The notes: generated by a model from the letters alone, not told the origin. Positions 6,969 through 14,156 are shown, counted from the first letter of the stretch. The stretch is 20,212 nucleotides of DNA from an uncultured Clostridia bacterium (GCA_947589135.1 CANPZT010000014.1:1-20212); one strand, 5' to 3'. Numbers and translations are program-made.

Positions 6969-7835
6969 TTAATTGTCATTTATTTGCTTAAATTTAATTG
7001 CTTCTAAACCTGCTATCATTCCTTCATATACTGCTTTTGAAATTTGCAATAAACCTCCTGTGCAATCTCCACAAGCATATAAACCTTTAATGTTAGTTTC
7101 CATCTTTTCATTTACTACAATTGCATTTTCTTTAATAATTGCACCTAATTTTTTAGCAAATTCAATACTTCCTGCAACTCCTTGTGCAATAAAAATACCT
7201 TCTGTTTCTATTTTGCTCTTATCTTCAAATTCTATACACCTTACTTTTTCATCTCCTTGAATTTCTTTAATAGGTTTTGTATCAATAGAAACATTCTCTG
7301 CTCTTATTTCTGGTGGTTTTTCTGAATTTGTTAAAATCGTTATATGATTTACAATTGGTATTAAATCGTTAGCTTCTGAAATAGCATATGGCCCGCTTCC
7401 TATTATACATACATTTTTATTTTTATAAAAAAAGCCATCACATACAGCACAATAGCTAATGCCTTTACCTTCAAAAGTATCTATTCCTTTTATTTTAGGT
7501 TTATTCTTTTTATTTCCTGTTGCTAAAATTACAGCTTTAGATTGATAATTATTCTCAGAAGAAACTACTAAAAATTGCCCTTCTGTCTTTTCTATTTTTA
7601 TTACCTCTTCTTTTCTTACATCTGCACCAATGTTTCTAGCTTGTCCTATTCCTCTTAAATATAATTGTTTTCCATCTATTTTTTCATCAAACCCATAATA
7701 ATTTTCAATTCCATTTGTTTTTTCCAAAGCAGACAAATCGCTATATAATACTAATGTTTTAAGATTTGCTCTTGTTGTATATAAACTTGCCGATATTCCT
7801 GCAGGTCCTGCACCTATTATAATAACATCATACAT
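6969..7835 (-). CDS. Thioredoxin reductase-like flavoprotein, probably NADPH-independent (FFTR type)
   Basis: The 288-residue flavoprotein has the thioredoxin reductase plan: FAD-binding GAGPAG (8-13), a redox CAVC pair (Cys129/Cys132, in ISYCAVCDGFFY), and the C-terminal FAD motif YACGDCTGG (254-261). The NADPH subdomain is degenerate. The usual GGGxSAxEEA is GSGPYAISEA at 146-155, and the HRRxxxR phosphate-binding arginines are replaced by LTNSEKPPE. That pattern matches the ferredoxin-dependent flavin thioredoxin reductases described in Clostridium, so electrons probably come from ferredoxin. The longer frame from 7901 overlaps ogt; I chose 7835 because AAAGGG lies just upstream and MYDVIIIGAGPAG is the normal N-terminus. 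It sits 40 bp after ogt and upstream of trxA. Confidence 0.9.
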   Translation of the reverse strand: MYDVIIIGAGPAGISASLYTTRANLKTLVLYSDLSALEKTNGIENYYGFDEKIDGKQLYLRGIGQARNIGADVRKEEVIKIEKTEGQFLVVSSENNYQSKAVILATGNKKNKPKIKGIDTFEGKGISYCAVCDGFFYKNKNVCIIGSGPYAISEANDLIPIVNHITILTNSEKPPEIRAENVSIDTKPIKEIQGDEKVRCIEFEDKSKIETEGIFIAQGVAGSIEFAKKLGAIIKENAIVVNEKMETNIKGLYACGDCTGGLLQISKAVYEGMIAGLEAIKFKQINDN

Positions 7836-7875
7836 ATAAAAACCCTTTCTTATCTTAATATAGTCATTATTTAAA

Positions 7876-8364
7876 TTATTTATTTTTATTTTTCTTTTCA
7901 AAATCCAATAACCATTGTTTTATTTGTAAGCCCAGCGCATATCCAACTAGTCTTTCATTTACTCCTATTACCCTATGACATGGAATAATAATTGGTAATA
8001 CATTTCTATGATTTGCCATTCCTACCGCTCTTGCAGCTTTTGGATGATTAATTTCTTTTGCAATTTCTCCATATGTTTTAGTCTCTGCATATGGAATTTT
8101 TAACAACGCATTCCAAACCTCTTTCATAAATTCTGTTCCATAGACTTTAATAGGTAATTCAAAATTTTTTCTTGTTCCATTAAAATATTCATTAAATTGT
8201 CTTTCTGCTTCCTTAAGTACTGGCGTTTCTTTTTCAATAATTTCTTTTTCAACAATTTTTCTTTTTTCTTTTTCTTGATTAATATTTATTTTTATTATTT
8301 GATTTTCTTCTTCAATTATACTTAAAATTCCAATTGGTGTATTCATATACCTAATATATTGCAT
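7876..8364 (-). CDS. ogt: Methylated-DNA--[protein]-cysteine S-methyltransferase
   Basis: This suicide repair protein removes alkyl groups from O6-methylguanine by transferring them to its own cysteine. The 162-residue protein shows the family signature IIPCHRVIG with acceptor Cys129 and the DNA-recognition helix ARAVGMANHRN (111-121). The downstream GYALGLQIKQWLLDFE (141-156) is typical, and the poorly conserved N-terminal domain is also present. A TTG 9 nt upstream would add MKN, but the AAAAGGG ribosome binding site directly abuts that TTG, and lies 9 nt from ATG 8362-8364, so the ATG is chosen. It has its own promoter (8394-8422) and is followed closely by the thioredoxin reductase-like gene. 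Confidence 0.96.
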   Translation of the reverse strand: MQYIRYMNTPIGILSIIEEENQIIKININQEKEKRKIVEKEIIEKETPVLKEAERQFNEYFNGTRKNFELPIKVYGTEFMKEVWNALLKIPYAETKTYGEIAKEINHPKAARAVGMANHRNVLPIIIPCHRVIGVNERLVGYALGLQIKQWLLDFEKKNKNK

Positions 8365-8393
8365 ATTTTTCAACCCTTTTACTATTTATGAGA

Positions 8394-8422
8394 ATTATAT
8401 CATTTTAGGAAATTAAATGCAA
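8394..8422 (-). promoter_or_regulatory. Predicted promoter of ogt
   Basis: On the minus strand there is TTGCAT (8417-8422), a 17-bp spacer and TATAAT (8394-8399) preceded by TG one base away (extended -10). It lies 29 bp upstream of the chosen ogt start, immediately downstream of the 8423-8492 inverted repeat. Confidence 0.7.
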
Positions 8423-8492
8423 GGTGAGACAAAAATAGACAAATTAAGTCAAAAATAATGAGACAAATGAAGATTGTCCCCATTGTCTCACC
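8423..8492. repeat. Inverted repeat with competing arms and a GTCCCCA motif (REP-like)
   Basis: GGTGAGACAA (8423-8432) and TTGTCTCACC (8483-8492) are perfect 10-bp inverted arms. A second left arm, TGAGACAA (8460-8467), can pair with TTGTCTCA (8483-8490), so two hairpins compete. TGAGACAA/TAGACAA-like words recur inside. ATTGTCCCCATTGTCTCACC (8473-8492) resembles the GTCCCC/TGTCTCA words I associate with REP-type palindromes of clostridia. It fills the gap between the gerQ stop and the ogt promoter. Confidence 0.6.
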
Positions 8493-8499
8493 CATTGTT

Positions 8500-8841
8500 T
8501 CAATAATAATATCTGTTATTATTGTTTATATTTCCATAAATTCCTGTTGTTGAAATAGTAATAAATTTAATAGAGTATATGTCACAATAAACAAGGCTGT
8601 CGTTTTCAAAAGAACGTAGTAATATGTAGCTTGCTCCTACATCTTCTAGAATTCCTATTCTATCTACTAAATTATTAGTGCCAATAAGAAATTCTACTCT
8701 CATTAATCTTCCAATTTGCTCTTTTAAAAATGCTGGTGTGTAAATAGGATTTGTTAATATCTCTGGCATACTACTTTGTGGTTGCTCTCCTTGTCTTGTT
8801 TCTCTTTTGTAAGATTCATTATTTTCATCTGTTATTGCCAT
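8500..8841 (-). CDS. gerQ: GerQ-like spore coat protein
   Basis: The predicted protein has 113 residues. A polar N-terminus is followed by a compact C-terminal domain (about 37-98: FLKEQIGRLMRVEFLIGTN...GILEDVGASYILLRSF...CDIYSIKFITI). This resembles the GerQ/YwdL domain, a spore coat component needed for CwlJ localisation and Ca-dipicolinate germination in Bacillus. A frame can be read further upstream into cwlJ, but AAAAGGAGG lies 6 nt before ATG 8839-8841, so that start is chosen. It is 13 bp downstream of a cwlJ-like gene, the same cwlJ-gerQ order as in Bacillus, which is the strongest argument for the assignment. The Asn/Tyr-rich tail (NNNNRYYY) is typical of coat proteins. Confidence 0.85.
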   Translation of the reverse strand: MAITDENNESYKRETRQGEQPQSSMPEILTNPIYTPAFLKEQIGRLMRVEFLIGTNNLVDRIGILEDVGASYILLRSFENDSLVYCDIYSIKFITISTTGIYGNINNNNRYYY

Positions 8842-8854
8842 TTTTCTCCTCCTT

Positions 8855-9301
8855 TTATGTTTGTGAATAAGTTTGAGTTGGCCTATAAAAACAATGGTTT
8901 CCAAATCTTGTATGAAATGTTCCTGTTCCATTACTTGGAAATATACCACTACATGTAGGTCTAAATGGATTTAAATACCATAGGCAGTCTCCTATTTCAT
9001 TTAGTTTGTTTCCTGATAAAGCCCAATCTGCTATGTAATAATGTATTTCAGTTGGTGTCATATTATAGATATTTTGTGGGTTATATTTATTTCGTAATGT
9101 TTCAGTTGCACAATCAAATTGTCCTGGTTGATAAATAATGTTTCTTACATTTCCTCCTTGAGATACTCTTGCATATTCTCCATTTGATACATTAACTCTA
9201 TTTGTAATTACTGTTGCAACAGCTTTCATTCCGTTGTCTCCTTCTCCTCCTGCTTCACATTGCACAATTCTTGCAATTAATTCTCTGTCTGAATAGGCCA
9301 T
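8855..9301 (-). CDS. cwlJ: Spore cortex-lytic cell wall hydrolase, CwlJ/SleB family
   Basis: The 148-residue protein is essentially a single Hydrolase_2 (CwlJ/SleB catalytic) domain. It shows ELIARIVQCEAGGEG (catalytic Glu16 region), AVATVITNRV (27-36), IIYQPGQFDCA (55-65) and the C-terminal CLWYLNP...FGNHCFY. CwlJ hydrolyses spore cortex peptidoglycan during germination. There is no signal peptide or SPOR/peptidoglycan-binding domain, which fits CwlJ (coat-localised) rather than the secreted SleB. The start ATG at 9299-9301 has AGAGGTG 6 nt upstream. CATATAAT at 9322-9329 (minus strand) resembles a mother-cell sigma-E/K -10 element, but I see no convincing -35. It is transcribed with gerQ and is divergent from the YcxB-like gene. 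Confidence 0.93.
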   Translation of the reverse strand: MAYSDRELIARIVQCEAGGEGDNGMKAVATVITNRVNVSNGEYARVSQGGNVRNIIYQPGQFDCATETLRNKYNPQNIYNMTPTEIHYYIADWALSGNKLNEIGDCLWYLNPFRPTCSGIFPSNGTGTFHTRFGNHCFYRPTQTYSQT

Positions 9302-9370
9302 AAAATCACCTCTAATATTCCATTATATGATTTATATAATAAATTGTTTCTTTCTTTTTCTCATTTATTA

Positions 9371-9379
9371 TGCTATAAT
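9371..9379 (+). promoter_or_regulatory. Extended -10 promoter element of the YcxB-like gene
   Basis: TGCTATAAT (TG at 9371-9372, TATAAT at 9374-9379) is a consensus extended -10; no good -35 is seen at 17 bp. Its position inside the longest possible reading frame argues that translation starts downstream at about 9396. Confidence 0.55.
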
Positions 9380-9395
9380 TTTTTTGGTGATAATA

Positions 9396-9911
9396 TTGAA
9401 GATTTTATTTAAAAATACAACAAAATATGATAAAAATATGTATGAAAAATTTTTACAATTTCATTATAATAAATTTAATCTTTCGTACACTTTTTATACT
9501 GCTATTGTATCGATAGCTTTATTTTATTGTGTTGCAATGCAAGTAATTAACCATAATCTTACTTTTGCTATTATTTTTTGTATTGCATTAAGTGTTTTTT
9601 TCTTATGGAGATTTTTACATCCTGTAAAAGAGGTTTCTGAATATTATCATTCTGATAATATTCAATCACAAAAGGAATTTGTTTTCCTTTTTTCAGATAA
9701 AAAGTTTAAAATGCGTGATGGAATAAATTTTCAAGTTATGAAATATTCTAACTTATATCGTATTTTTGAAACAAAAGATTTTTTTTATTTATATATAGAT
9801 AAGCGCCATTCTTATCTAGTTTCAAAGTCTGGTTTTACAAAGGGTTCTTCTTCTGATTTTTCTGATTTTATAAAAAAGAAATATTGGTGGAAATATAAAA
9901 AAATTACTTAA
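9396..9911 (+). CDS. YcxB-like domain membrane protein
   Basis: The predicted protein has 171 residues and two membrane helices (FYTAIVSIALFYCVAMQVI and LTFAIIFCIALSVFFLWRFL), followed by a cytosolic domain. FLFSDKKFKMRDG...VMKYSNLYRIFETKDFFYLYIDKRHSYLVSKSGF...DFSDFIKKKYWWKYKKI matches the YcxB-like C-terminal domain (PH-like beta fold). The molecular function of that family is unknown. The frame is open back to ATG 9327, but a TGnTATAAT promoter lies at 9371-9379 and GGTGAT at 9386-9391 precedes TTG 9396-9398, whose product begins KILFK, the more usual family start. The start is therefore uncertain (9327 or 9396). It is divergent from cwlJ and ends at an intrinsic terminator. Confidence 0.8.
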   Translation: MKILFKNTTKYDKNMYEKFLQFHYNKFNLSYTFYTAIVSIALFYCVAMQVINHNLTFAIIFCIALSVFFLWRFLHPVKEVSEYYHSDNIQSQKEFVFLFSDKKFKMRDGINFQVMKYSNLYRIFETKDFFYLYIDKRHSYLVSKSGFTKGSSSDFSDFIKKKYWWKYKKIT

Positions 9912-9921
9912 AAATTCTATT

Positions 9922-9955
9922 AAAGGATGTAGCTATCAAGGCTACACCCTTTTTC
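9922..9955 (+). terminator. Intrinsic terminator of the YcxB-like gene
   Basis: TGTAGC (9928-9933), a 7-nt loop and GCTACA (9941-9946) form a stem. It is extended past one mismatch by AAAGG/CCTTT and ends in a T-run. It lies 11 bp after the stop codon. Confidence 0.85.
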
Positions 9956-9995
9956 TTATATAAAAAGTTCCAACAATACAAAAGCAATATCATAT

Positions 9996-10009
9996 CGAAC
10001 AAATATTTG
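9996..10009. promoter_or_regulatory. Candidate LexA/SOS box overlapping the -35 element
   Basis: CGAACAAATATTTG (9996-10009) fits the Firmicutes SOS operator CGAAC-N4-GTTCG with one deviation in the conserved core (ATTTG for GTTYG). It shares three bases with the TTGACA -35 box of the radical SAM operon, so a bound repressor would block polymerase. This is a motif match only. Confidence 0.4.
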
Positions 10010-10035
10010 ACATTTTATTTTTATTATGATACAAT
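10007..10035 (+). promoter_or_regulatory. Promoter of the radical SAM / DUF4130 operon
   Basis: TTGACA (10007-10012), a 17-bp spacer and TACAAT (10030-10035) with TG at 10027-10028 (extended -10) form a near-consensus SigA promoter. It ends 24 bp before the ATG, and GGGGTGAT stands in front of that ATG. Confidence 0.75.
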
Positions 10036-10059
10036 AGTACAAGTGTTTGGGGTGATACT

Positions 10060-11358
10060 ATGGAAATATATGATAAATTAAAAATACTAGCTGACTCTGC
10101 AAAGTATGATGCTTCTTGTAGTTCCAGTGGAAGTAATAGAAAAAATATAAATAATGGAATAGGAAACGGAGATGTATCTGGAATTTGTCATAGTTGGGGT
10201 GCAGATGGAAGATGTATCTCACTATTAAAAATTTTGCTAAGCAATGCTTGTATATATGACTGTAAATATTGTATTAACAGATGTACAAACTCTGTAAAGC
10301 GCGCTACTTTTACGCCAAGAGAAATTGCAGATTTAACAATTAACTTTTATAAAAGAAATTATATTGAAGGTCTATTCTTAAGTTCTGCAGTTATTAAATC
10401 ACCTGACTACACAATGGAAATGTTAATTCAAAGTGTTTCTATTCTGCGAAATGAATACAACTTTAATGGATATATCCATTGCAAAACTATTCCTGGTTGT
10501 AGCAAAGAATTAATTGACCAATTAGGAAATTTAGTTGATAGACTTAGTATTAATATTGAGCTACCTTCTAATGATAGTTTAAAATTATTAGCACCACAAA
10601 AACAAAAAACTGGAATATTAGAACCTATGAGTTATGTTTCAAATCATATAAAACAAAATAAAATAGATACTAATAGATTTAAAAATAATTTTGTTCCAGC
10701 AGGCCAAACAACCCAACTTATTGTAGGTGCTACTCCTGAAAGCGATTTAAAAATTTTAAAGCTTTCTGAAGGTCTTTATAACAAATTAAGTTTAAAACGA
10801 GTATATTATTCTGCATATGTAAGTGTAAATAACGACAAAAATTTGCCAACACTTGAAACCCCTCCTCTACTTCGAGAAAATAGATTATACCAAGCAGATT
10901 GGCTTCTTCGTTTTTATGGATTTAAAGCTGATGAATTATTAGACGAAGTTCATCCTAATTTCAATCATATTTTAGACCCTAAATGTGATTGGGCATTAAG
11001 AAATCTTGATAAATTTCCAATTGAAATTAATACTGCCGACTATTTTACATTATTAAGAATACCTGGAATTGGTGTTATCTCTGCTAAAAAAATCATAAAA
11101 GCAAGACGAGAATTTTTGCTAGACTTTGAAGCTTTAAAAAAATTAGGCGTTGTACTAAAAAGAGCAAAATATTTTATCACTTGTAAGGGAAAATACTTTA
11201 ATAAGGTTTATAAATTTAATCAAAACTTTATAGAAACAAATCTTATTTATCAAGAAAGAAGCTATTTACCAACCCCTGAATTTAAACAACTATCACTATT
11301 TGAACAATTAAATCCCACAAAGGAGGATAAAATAAAATGTCTAACTGGAAGCTTATAA
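10060..11358 (+). CDS. Putative DNA modification/repair radical SAM protein (TIGR03916-type)
   Basis: The protein has 432 residues. After GICHSWGADGRCISLLKILL (41-60) comes the radical SAM cluster motif C64-x3-C68-x2-C71 (CIYDCKYC), followed by NRC. A TIM-barrel-like region with FLSSAVIKSPDYTMEMLIQ follows. A C-terminal helix-hairpin-helix is centred on LLRIPGIGVISAKKIIKARR (331-350), the non-specific DNA-binding motif of repair proteins. The combination is that of the family called putative DNA modification/repair radical SAM protein, seen next to or near TIGR03915 and UdgX-type uracil-DNA glycosylase genes in many bacteria. Its reaction is not established. The start ATG follows GGGGTGAT. 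It overlaps the next gene by 22 bp, indicating coupling. Confidence 0.92.
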   Translation: MEIYDKLKILADSAKYDASCSSSGSNRKNINNGIGNGDVSGICHSWGADGRCISLLKILLSNACIYDCKYCINRCTNSVKRATFTPREIADLTINFYKRNYIEGLFLSSAVIKSPDYTMEMLIQSVSILRNEYNFNGYIHCKTIPGCSKELIDQLGNLVDRLSINIELPSNDSLKLLAPQKQKTGILEPMSYVSNHIKQNKIDTNRFKNNFVPAGQTTQLIVGATPESDLKILKLSEGLYNKLSLKRVYYSAYVSVNNDKNLPTLETPPLLRENRLYQADWLLRFYGFKADELLDEVHPNFNHILDPKCDWALRNLDKFPIEINTADYFTLLRIPGIGVISAKKIIKARREFLLDFEALKKLGVVLKRAKYFITCKGKYFNKVYKFNQNFIETNLIYQERSYLPTPEFKQLSLFEQLNPTKEDKIKCLTGSL

Positions 11359-12095
11359 ATAAAACCTTTTTATATGATGGAACTTTTGATGGACTTTTAA
11401 CAATTGTATTTGACTGCTATTGTAAGAAAACATTTCCACAAAAAATATATACAGAATCTAACTATACAAATAATTTTTTAGATGATATTTTAATAATAAA
11501 AACAGATTATGATAAATCAGAAAGAATATTTAATGGAATTGAAAAAAATATTTGTGCTAAAGCATTATATAATAGCTATTATGCTTTTCTTTCTGATGAT
11601 AACGAAAAAGAAATAAATATATTAAAATATATATGTACTGGATTTGACCAAGGCCCAAAAATAAATAATATGCTTACAATTTCTTATGTATATAAGGTAA
11701 TTAATATGCGAAAACAAACTCTTAGTGAATGCCATAAATTTAAGGGGTTACTTCGTTTTCAAGAAATACAAAATAATTTATACTATGCATCAATACATCC
11801 TGACCATAATATTATTGAACCTTTAGGACATCATTTTATAAGAAGACTTCCTATGCAAAACTTTATTATCCATGATAAAACAAGAAATCTATGTTTTCTT
11901 TATAATAAAAGCGAATATAAAATAATTGATGGTATTAATATAAAAATTCCTGATATTTCTGAAAATGAACAAAAATATCAGGAATTATGGAAAATGTTTT
12001 TCAAAACAATTGCAATAAAAGAACGAACAAATCCAAGATGTCAAATGCAATTTATGCCCAAAAAATATTGGAAAGATTTGATAGAAGAGCCTTAA
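11337..12095 (+). CDS. TIGR03915/DUF4130-family putative DNA metabolism protein
   Basis: This 252-residue protein is the standard partner of the upstream radical SAM protein. Family features are the N-terminal FLYDGTFDGLLTIVFDCY, the central HKFKGLLRFQEIQNNLYYASIHPDHNIIEPLGHHFIRRLP, the FIIHDKTRNLCFLY strand, and the C-terminal KERTNPRCQMQFMPKKYWKDLIE. The last motif is the near-invariant end of the family (usually ...NP-R-x-x-x-x-FMPKRYW). In some bacteria this domain is fused to a UdgX-like uracil-DNA glycosylase; here it stands alone and no glycosylase gene is in the window. AGGAGG (11321-11326) lies 10 nt before the ATG and inside the radical SAM gene. The stop overlaps the dxr stop tail to tail by 4 bp. 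The biochemical role is unknown. Confidence 0.9.
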   Translation: MSNWKLINKTFLYDGTFDGLLTIVFDCYCKKTFPQKIYTESNYTNNFLDDILIIKTDYDKSERIFNGIEKNICAKALYNSYYAFLSDDNEKEINILKYICTGFDQGPKINNMLTISYVYKVINMRKQTLSECHKFKGLLRFQEIQNNLYYASIHPDHNIIEPLGHHFIRRLPMQNFIIHDKTRNLCFLYNKSEYKIIDGINIKIPDISENEQKYQELWKMFFKTIAIKERTNPRCQMQFMPKKYWKDLIEEP

Positions 12096-13231
12096 TCTCC
12101 TATCATCTTTCTTGTTTCATCTTTTACCTTTTTGTCTAATTCTAAAATTTCTTCTACTGTTTTTAATTCCATCGGTTTATGACTATCTAACATTTTTTGT
12201 ATTCCTTTTGGAATTTGTGTATATGTTATTTTCTTATTTAAAAATGCATCTACTAACACTTCATTAGCAGCATTTAATACTACTTGGTAGCTATGTCCCT
12301 TTTCAATTGCTTCAAATGCTAATTTTAAACATTGAAATTTCTCTAAATTTGGCTTTTCAAATACTAATTGTGATATTTCAAATAAATCAATTTTTTCAAT
12401 ATTATTTTTTAATCTTTTTGGATAATTTAAAGCATATGCAATTGGTATTTGCATAGATTTAGGACCTAAATTTGCCATAATTGTTCCATCTACAAATTGT
12501 ACCATAGAATGCACAATGCTTTTTCTATGAACCACTACTTGTATCTGATCTGGTTCTACATTAAATAACCATTTTGCTTCAATTACTTCGAACCCTTTAT
12601 TCATCATAGTAGAAGAATCGATAGTTACCTTAGGTCCCATTTTCCAAGTAGGATGATTTAATGCTTGTTCTACCGTTATATCATCTGTTATTTCTTTATC
12701 AAAAAATGGTCCGCCTGAAGCTGTTAATAAAATTTTATCTATTTTATTTTGTTGTTCACCTTGTAAACATTGCATAATAGCACTATGTTCACTATCTACT
12801 GTCAATAATGTAGCATTATATTTCTTGGCTGTCTCCATAATTAATTTTCCACCAGCTACTAATACCTCTTTATTTGCTAAAGCTACTGTCTTTCCATTTT
12901 TTATCATATTATAAGTTGGTTTTAGACCTGCTATTCCTACTAAAGCAGATACACTAATATCAAAATCTGTTAATTTTGATATTTCCTCCATTCCATCTTC
13001 TCCACAATAAATATTTAAATATGGATATTTTTCTCTTAACATATTAGCATTTTCTTCTGATATAATATATACATTTTGTGGTTTAAATTCCTCAATTTGT
13101 TCCATCAATTTTTGTATATTTTTCCCTGCCACTAATGTTACTGCTTGAAATAAATCAGGATTTTCCCTAATTACATTTAAGGTACTATCTCCAATAGAAC
13201 CTGTTGAACCAAAAATAGCAACTTTTTTCAT
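12092..13231 (-). CDS. dxr: 1-deoxy-D-xylulose 5-phosphate reductoisomerase
   Basis: Dxr makes 2-C-methyl-D-erythritol 4-phosphate from DXP with NADPH, the first committed step of the MEP isoprenoid pathway. The 379-residue protein shows NADPH-binding GSTGSIG (8-14), ALANKEVLVAGG, and metal ligands Asp146 and Glu148 in TVDSEHSAIMQCL. It also has LTASGGPF, HPTWKMGPKVTIDSSTMMNKG, Glu218 in FEVIEA, and VVHRKSIVHSMV. The length is normal. The start ATG (13229-13231) has no good Shine-Dalgarno: AAAGTAAGAAT precedes it, while a clear AAAGGAG sits about 30 nt upstream, too far to serve it. The usual neighbours (uppS, cdsA, rseP, ispG) are absent. Its stop overlaps that of the plus-strand DUF4130-type gene, and no terminator separates them. 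Confidence 0.97.
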   Translation of the reverse strand: MKKVAIFGSTGSIGDSTLNVIRENPDLFQAVTLVAGKNIQKLMEQIEEFKPQNVYIISEENANMLREKYPYLNIYCGEDGMEEISKLTDFDISVSALVGIAGLKPTYNMIKNGKTVALANKEVLVAGGKLIMETAKKYNATLLTVDSEHSAIMQCLQGEQQNKIDKILLTASGGPFFDKEITDDITVEQALNHPTWKMGPKVTIDSSTMMNKGFEVIEAKWLFNVEPDQIQVVVHRKSIVHSMVQFVDGTIMANLGPKSMQIPIAYALNYPKRLKNNIEKIDLFEISQLVFEKPNLEKFQCLKLAFEAIEKGHSYQVVLNAANEVLVDAFLNKKITYTQIPKGIQKMLDSHKPMELKTVEEILELDKKVKDETRKMIGD

Positions 13232-13318
13232 ATTCTTACTTTTTTATAATATTTTACTATTATAATCTCCTTTCTTTTTTATTTTTTTATACTATAAACC
13301 TATATGAAAATATCTTTT

Positions 13319-14110
13319 TCATATTACATTAAAAACTAACTTTTCAATATTTGTAAATGTCGCATCTTCGTTGTTTAGAACAATATCAAAATTTTCTTTG
13401 TAGAATTCTAAATTTCTATCATCTTGCAAGAGTCCAATTGTTATTACATTTTGTAACTTGTCTTTTTCTACCATTTTTTTATCTTCAATCAAATCTCCTA
13501 CTAATATTCCATATTCTTTCTGTCTTATTTTTTCTTGAAATTCTTTCGACAAATTTCCTTTAATTTTCTTATTTCCAGTATGTATAACATTATCATTAAA
13601 TTTCTTCATATTTCCATTTTTATCAAATTCGATAAAATTACTAATAATATACATATTTTCAAAATAACAATCATTTGCTTTTAAGAATTGTTCGATTACA
13701 TTTCCTATTCCTGCTGACAAAATAATAAGTGGTATTTGATTTTGATTAGCTTTTTTTAAAAACTCTCTGGTGCCTTCCCTAAAAATTAATTTACTATCTT
13801 TCATGGATTTTTCAAATTTTTCTTTTGTTAAATGATGTTCATAATATAAATTTATACATTTATTATACCATTCTTCCATATAAATTTCTTTTTCTTCATT
13901 TTTAATTGTATAATCCATCTCTATAGGTCTGTAATATTTATATAGCTCATTCTGTTTATCTTTAAATTCTTTATCTAGTTCCTTTCCACTAGCATCCCAA
14001 GAATCTAAACTTTCAAAAGTCGTAATTGTTCTGTCAAAATCTAAAACAATAAAAGTATTGTCTTTATTTATTTTTAATTTTTCTAATTTATTTGTATTTA
14101 TATATTCCAT
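13319..14110 (-). CDS. HAD-family pyrimidine 5'-nucleotidase-like protein (UMPH-1 type)
   Basis: The predicted phosphatase has 263 residues. HAD motif I is FIVLDFDRTIT with nucleophile Asp24 and general acid Asp26, motif II is LIILSAGIGNVIE (Ser132), and the Lys motif is NVIHTGNKK. Motif IV is LVGDLIEDKKM (Asp206, Asp210). The order, and the cap region between motif I and II, match the UMPH-1/cytosolic 5'-nucleotidase III family, which dephosphorylates UMP and CMP and is best known from eukaryotes and scattered bacteria. GAGGT precedes the ATG. The 87-bp gap to dxr has no clear terminator, so it may be transcribed into dxr. The substrate is not certain; a generic HAD phosphatase is the alternative. 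Confidence 0.85.
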   Translation of the reverse strand: MEYINTNKLEKLKINKDNTFIVLDFDRTITTFESLDSWDASGKELDKEFKDKQNELYKYYRPIEMDYTIKNEEKEIYMEEWYNKCINLYYEHHLTKEKFEKSMKDSKLIFREGTREFLKKANQNQIPLIILSAGIGNVIEQFLKANDCYFENMYIISNFIEFDKNGNMKKFNDNVIHTGNKKIKGNLSKEFQEKIRQKEYGILVGDLIEDKKMVEKDKLQNVITIGLLQDDRNLEFYKENFDIVLNNEDATFTNIEKLVFNVI

Positions 14111-14127
14111 TTTTTTACCTCACTCGC

Positions 14128-14156
14128 ATTGTACTATATCTTTTTTTAAATTGCAA
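14128..14156 (-). promoter_or_regulatory. Predicted promoter of the UMPH-1-type gene
   Basis: On the minus strand there is TTGCAA (14151-14156), a 17-bp spacer and TACAAT (14128-14133). It lies 17 bp from the start codon, giving a very short leader that begins almost at the ribosome binding site. Confidence 0.55.
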
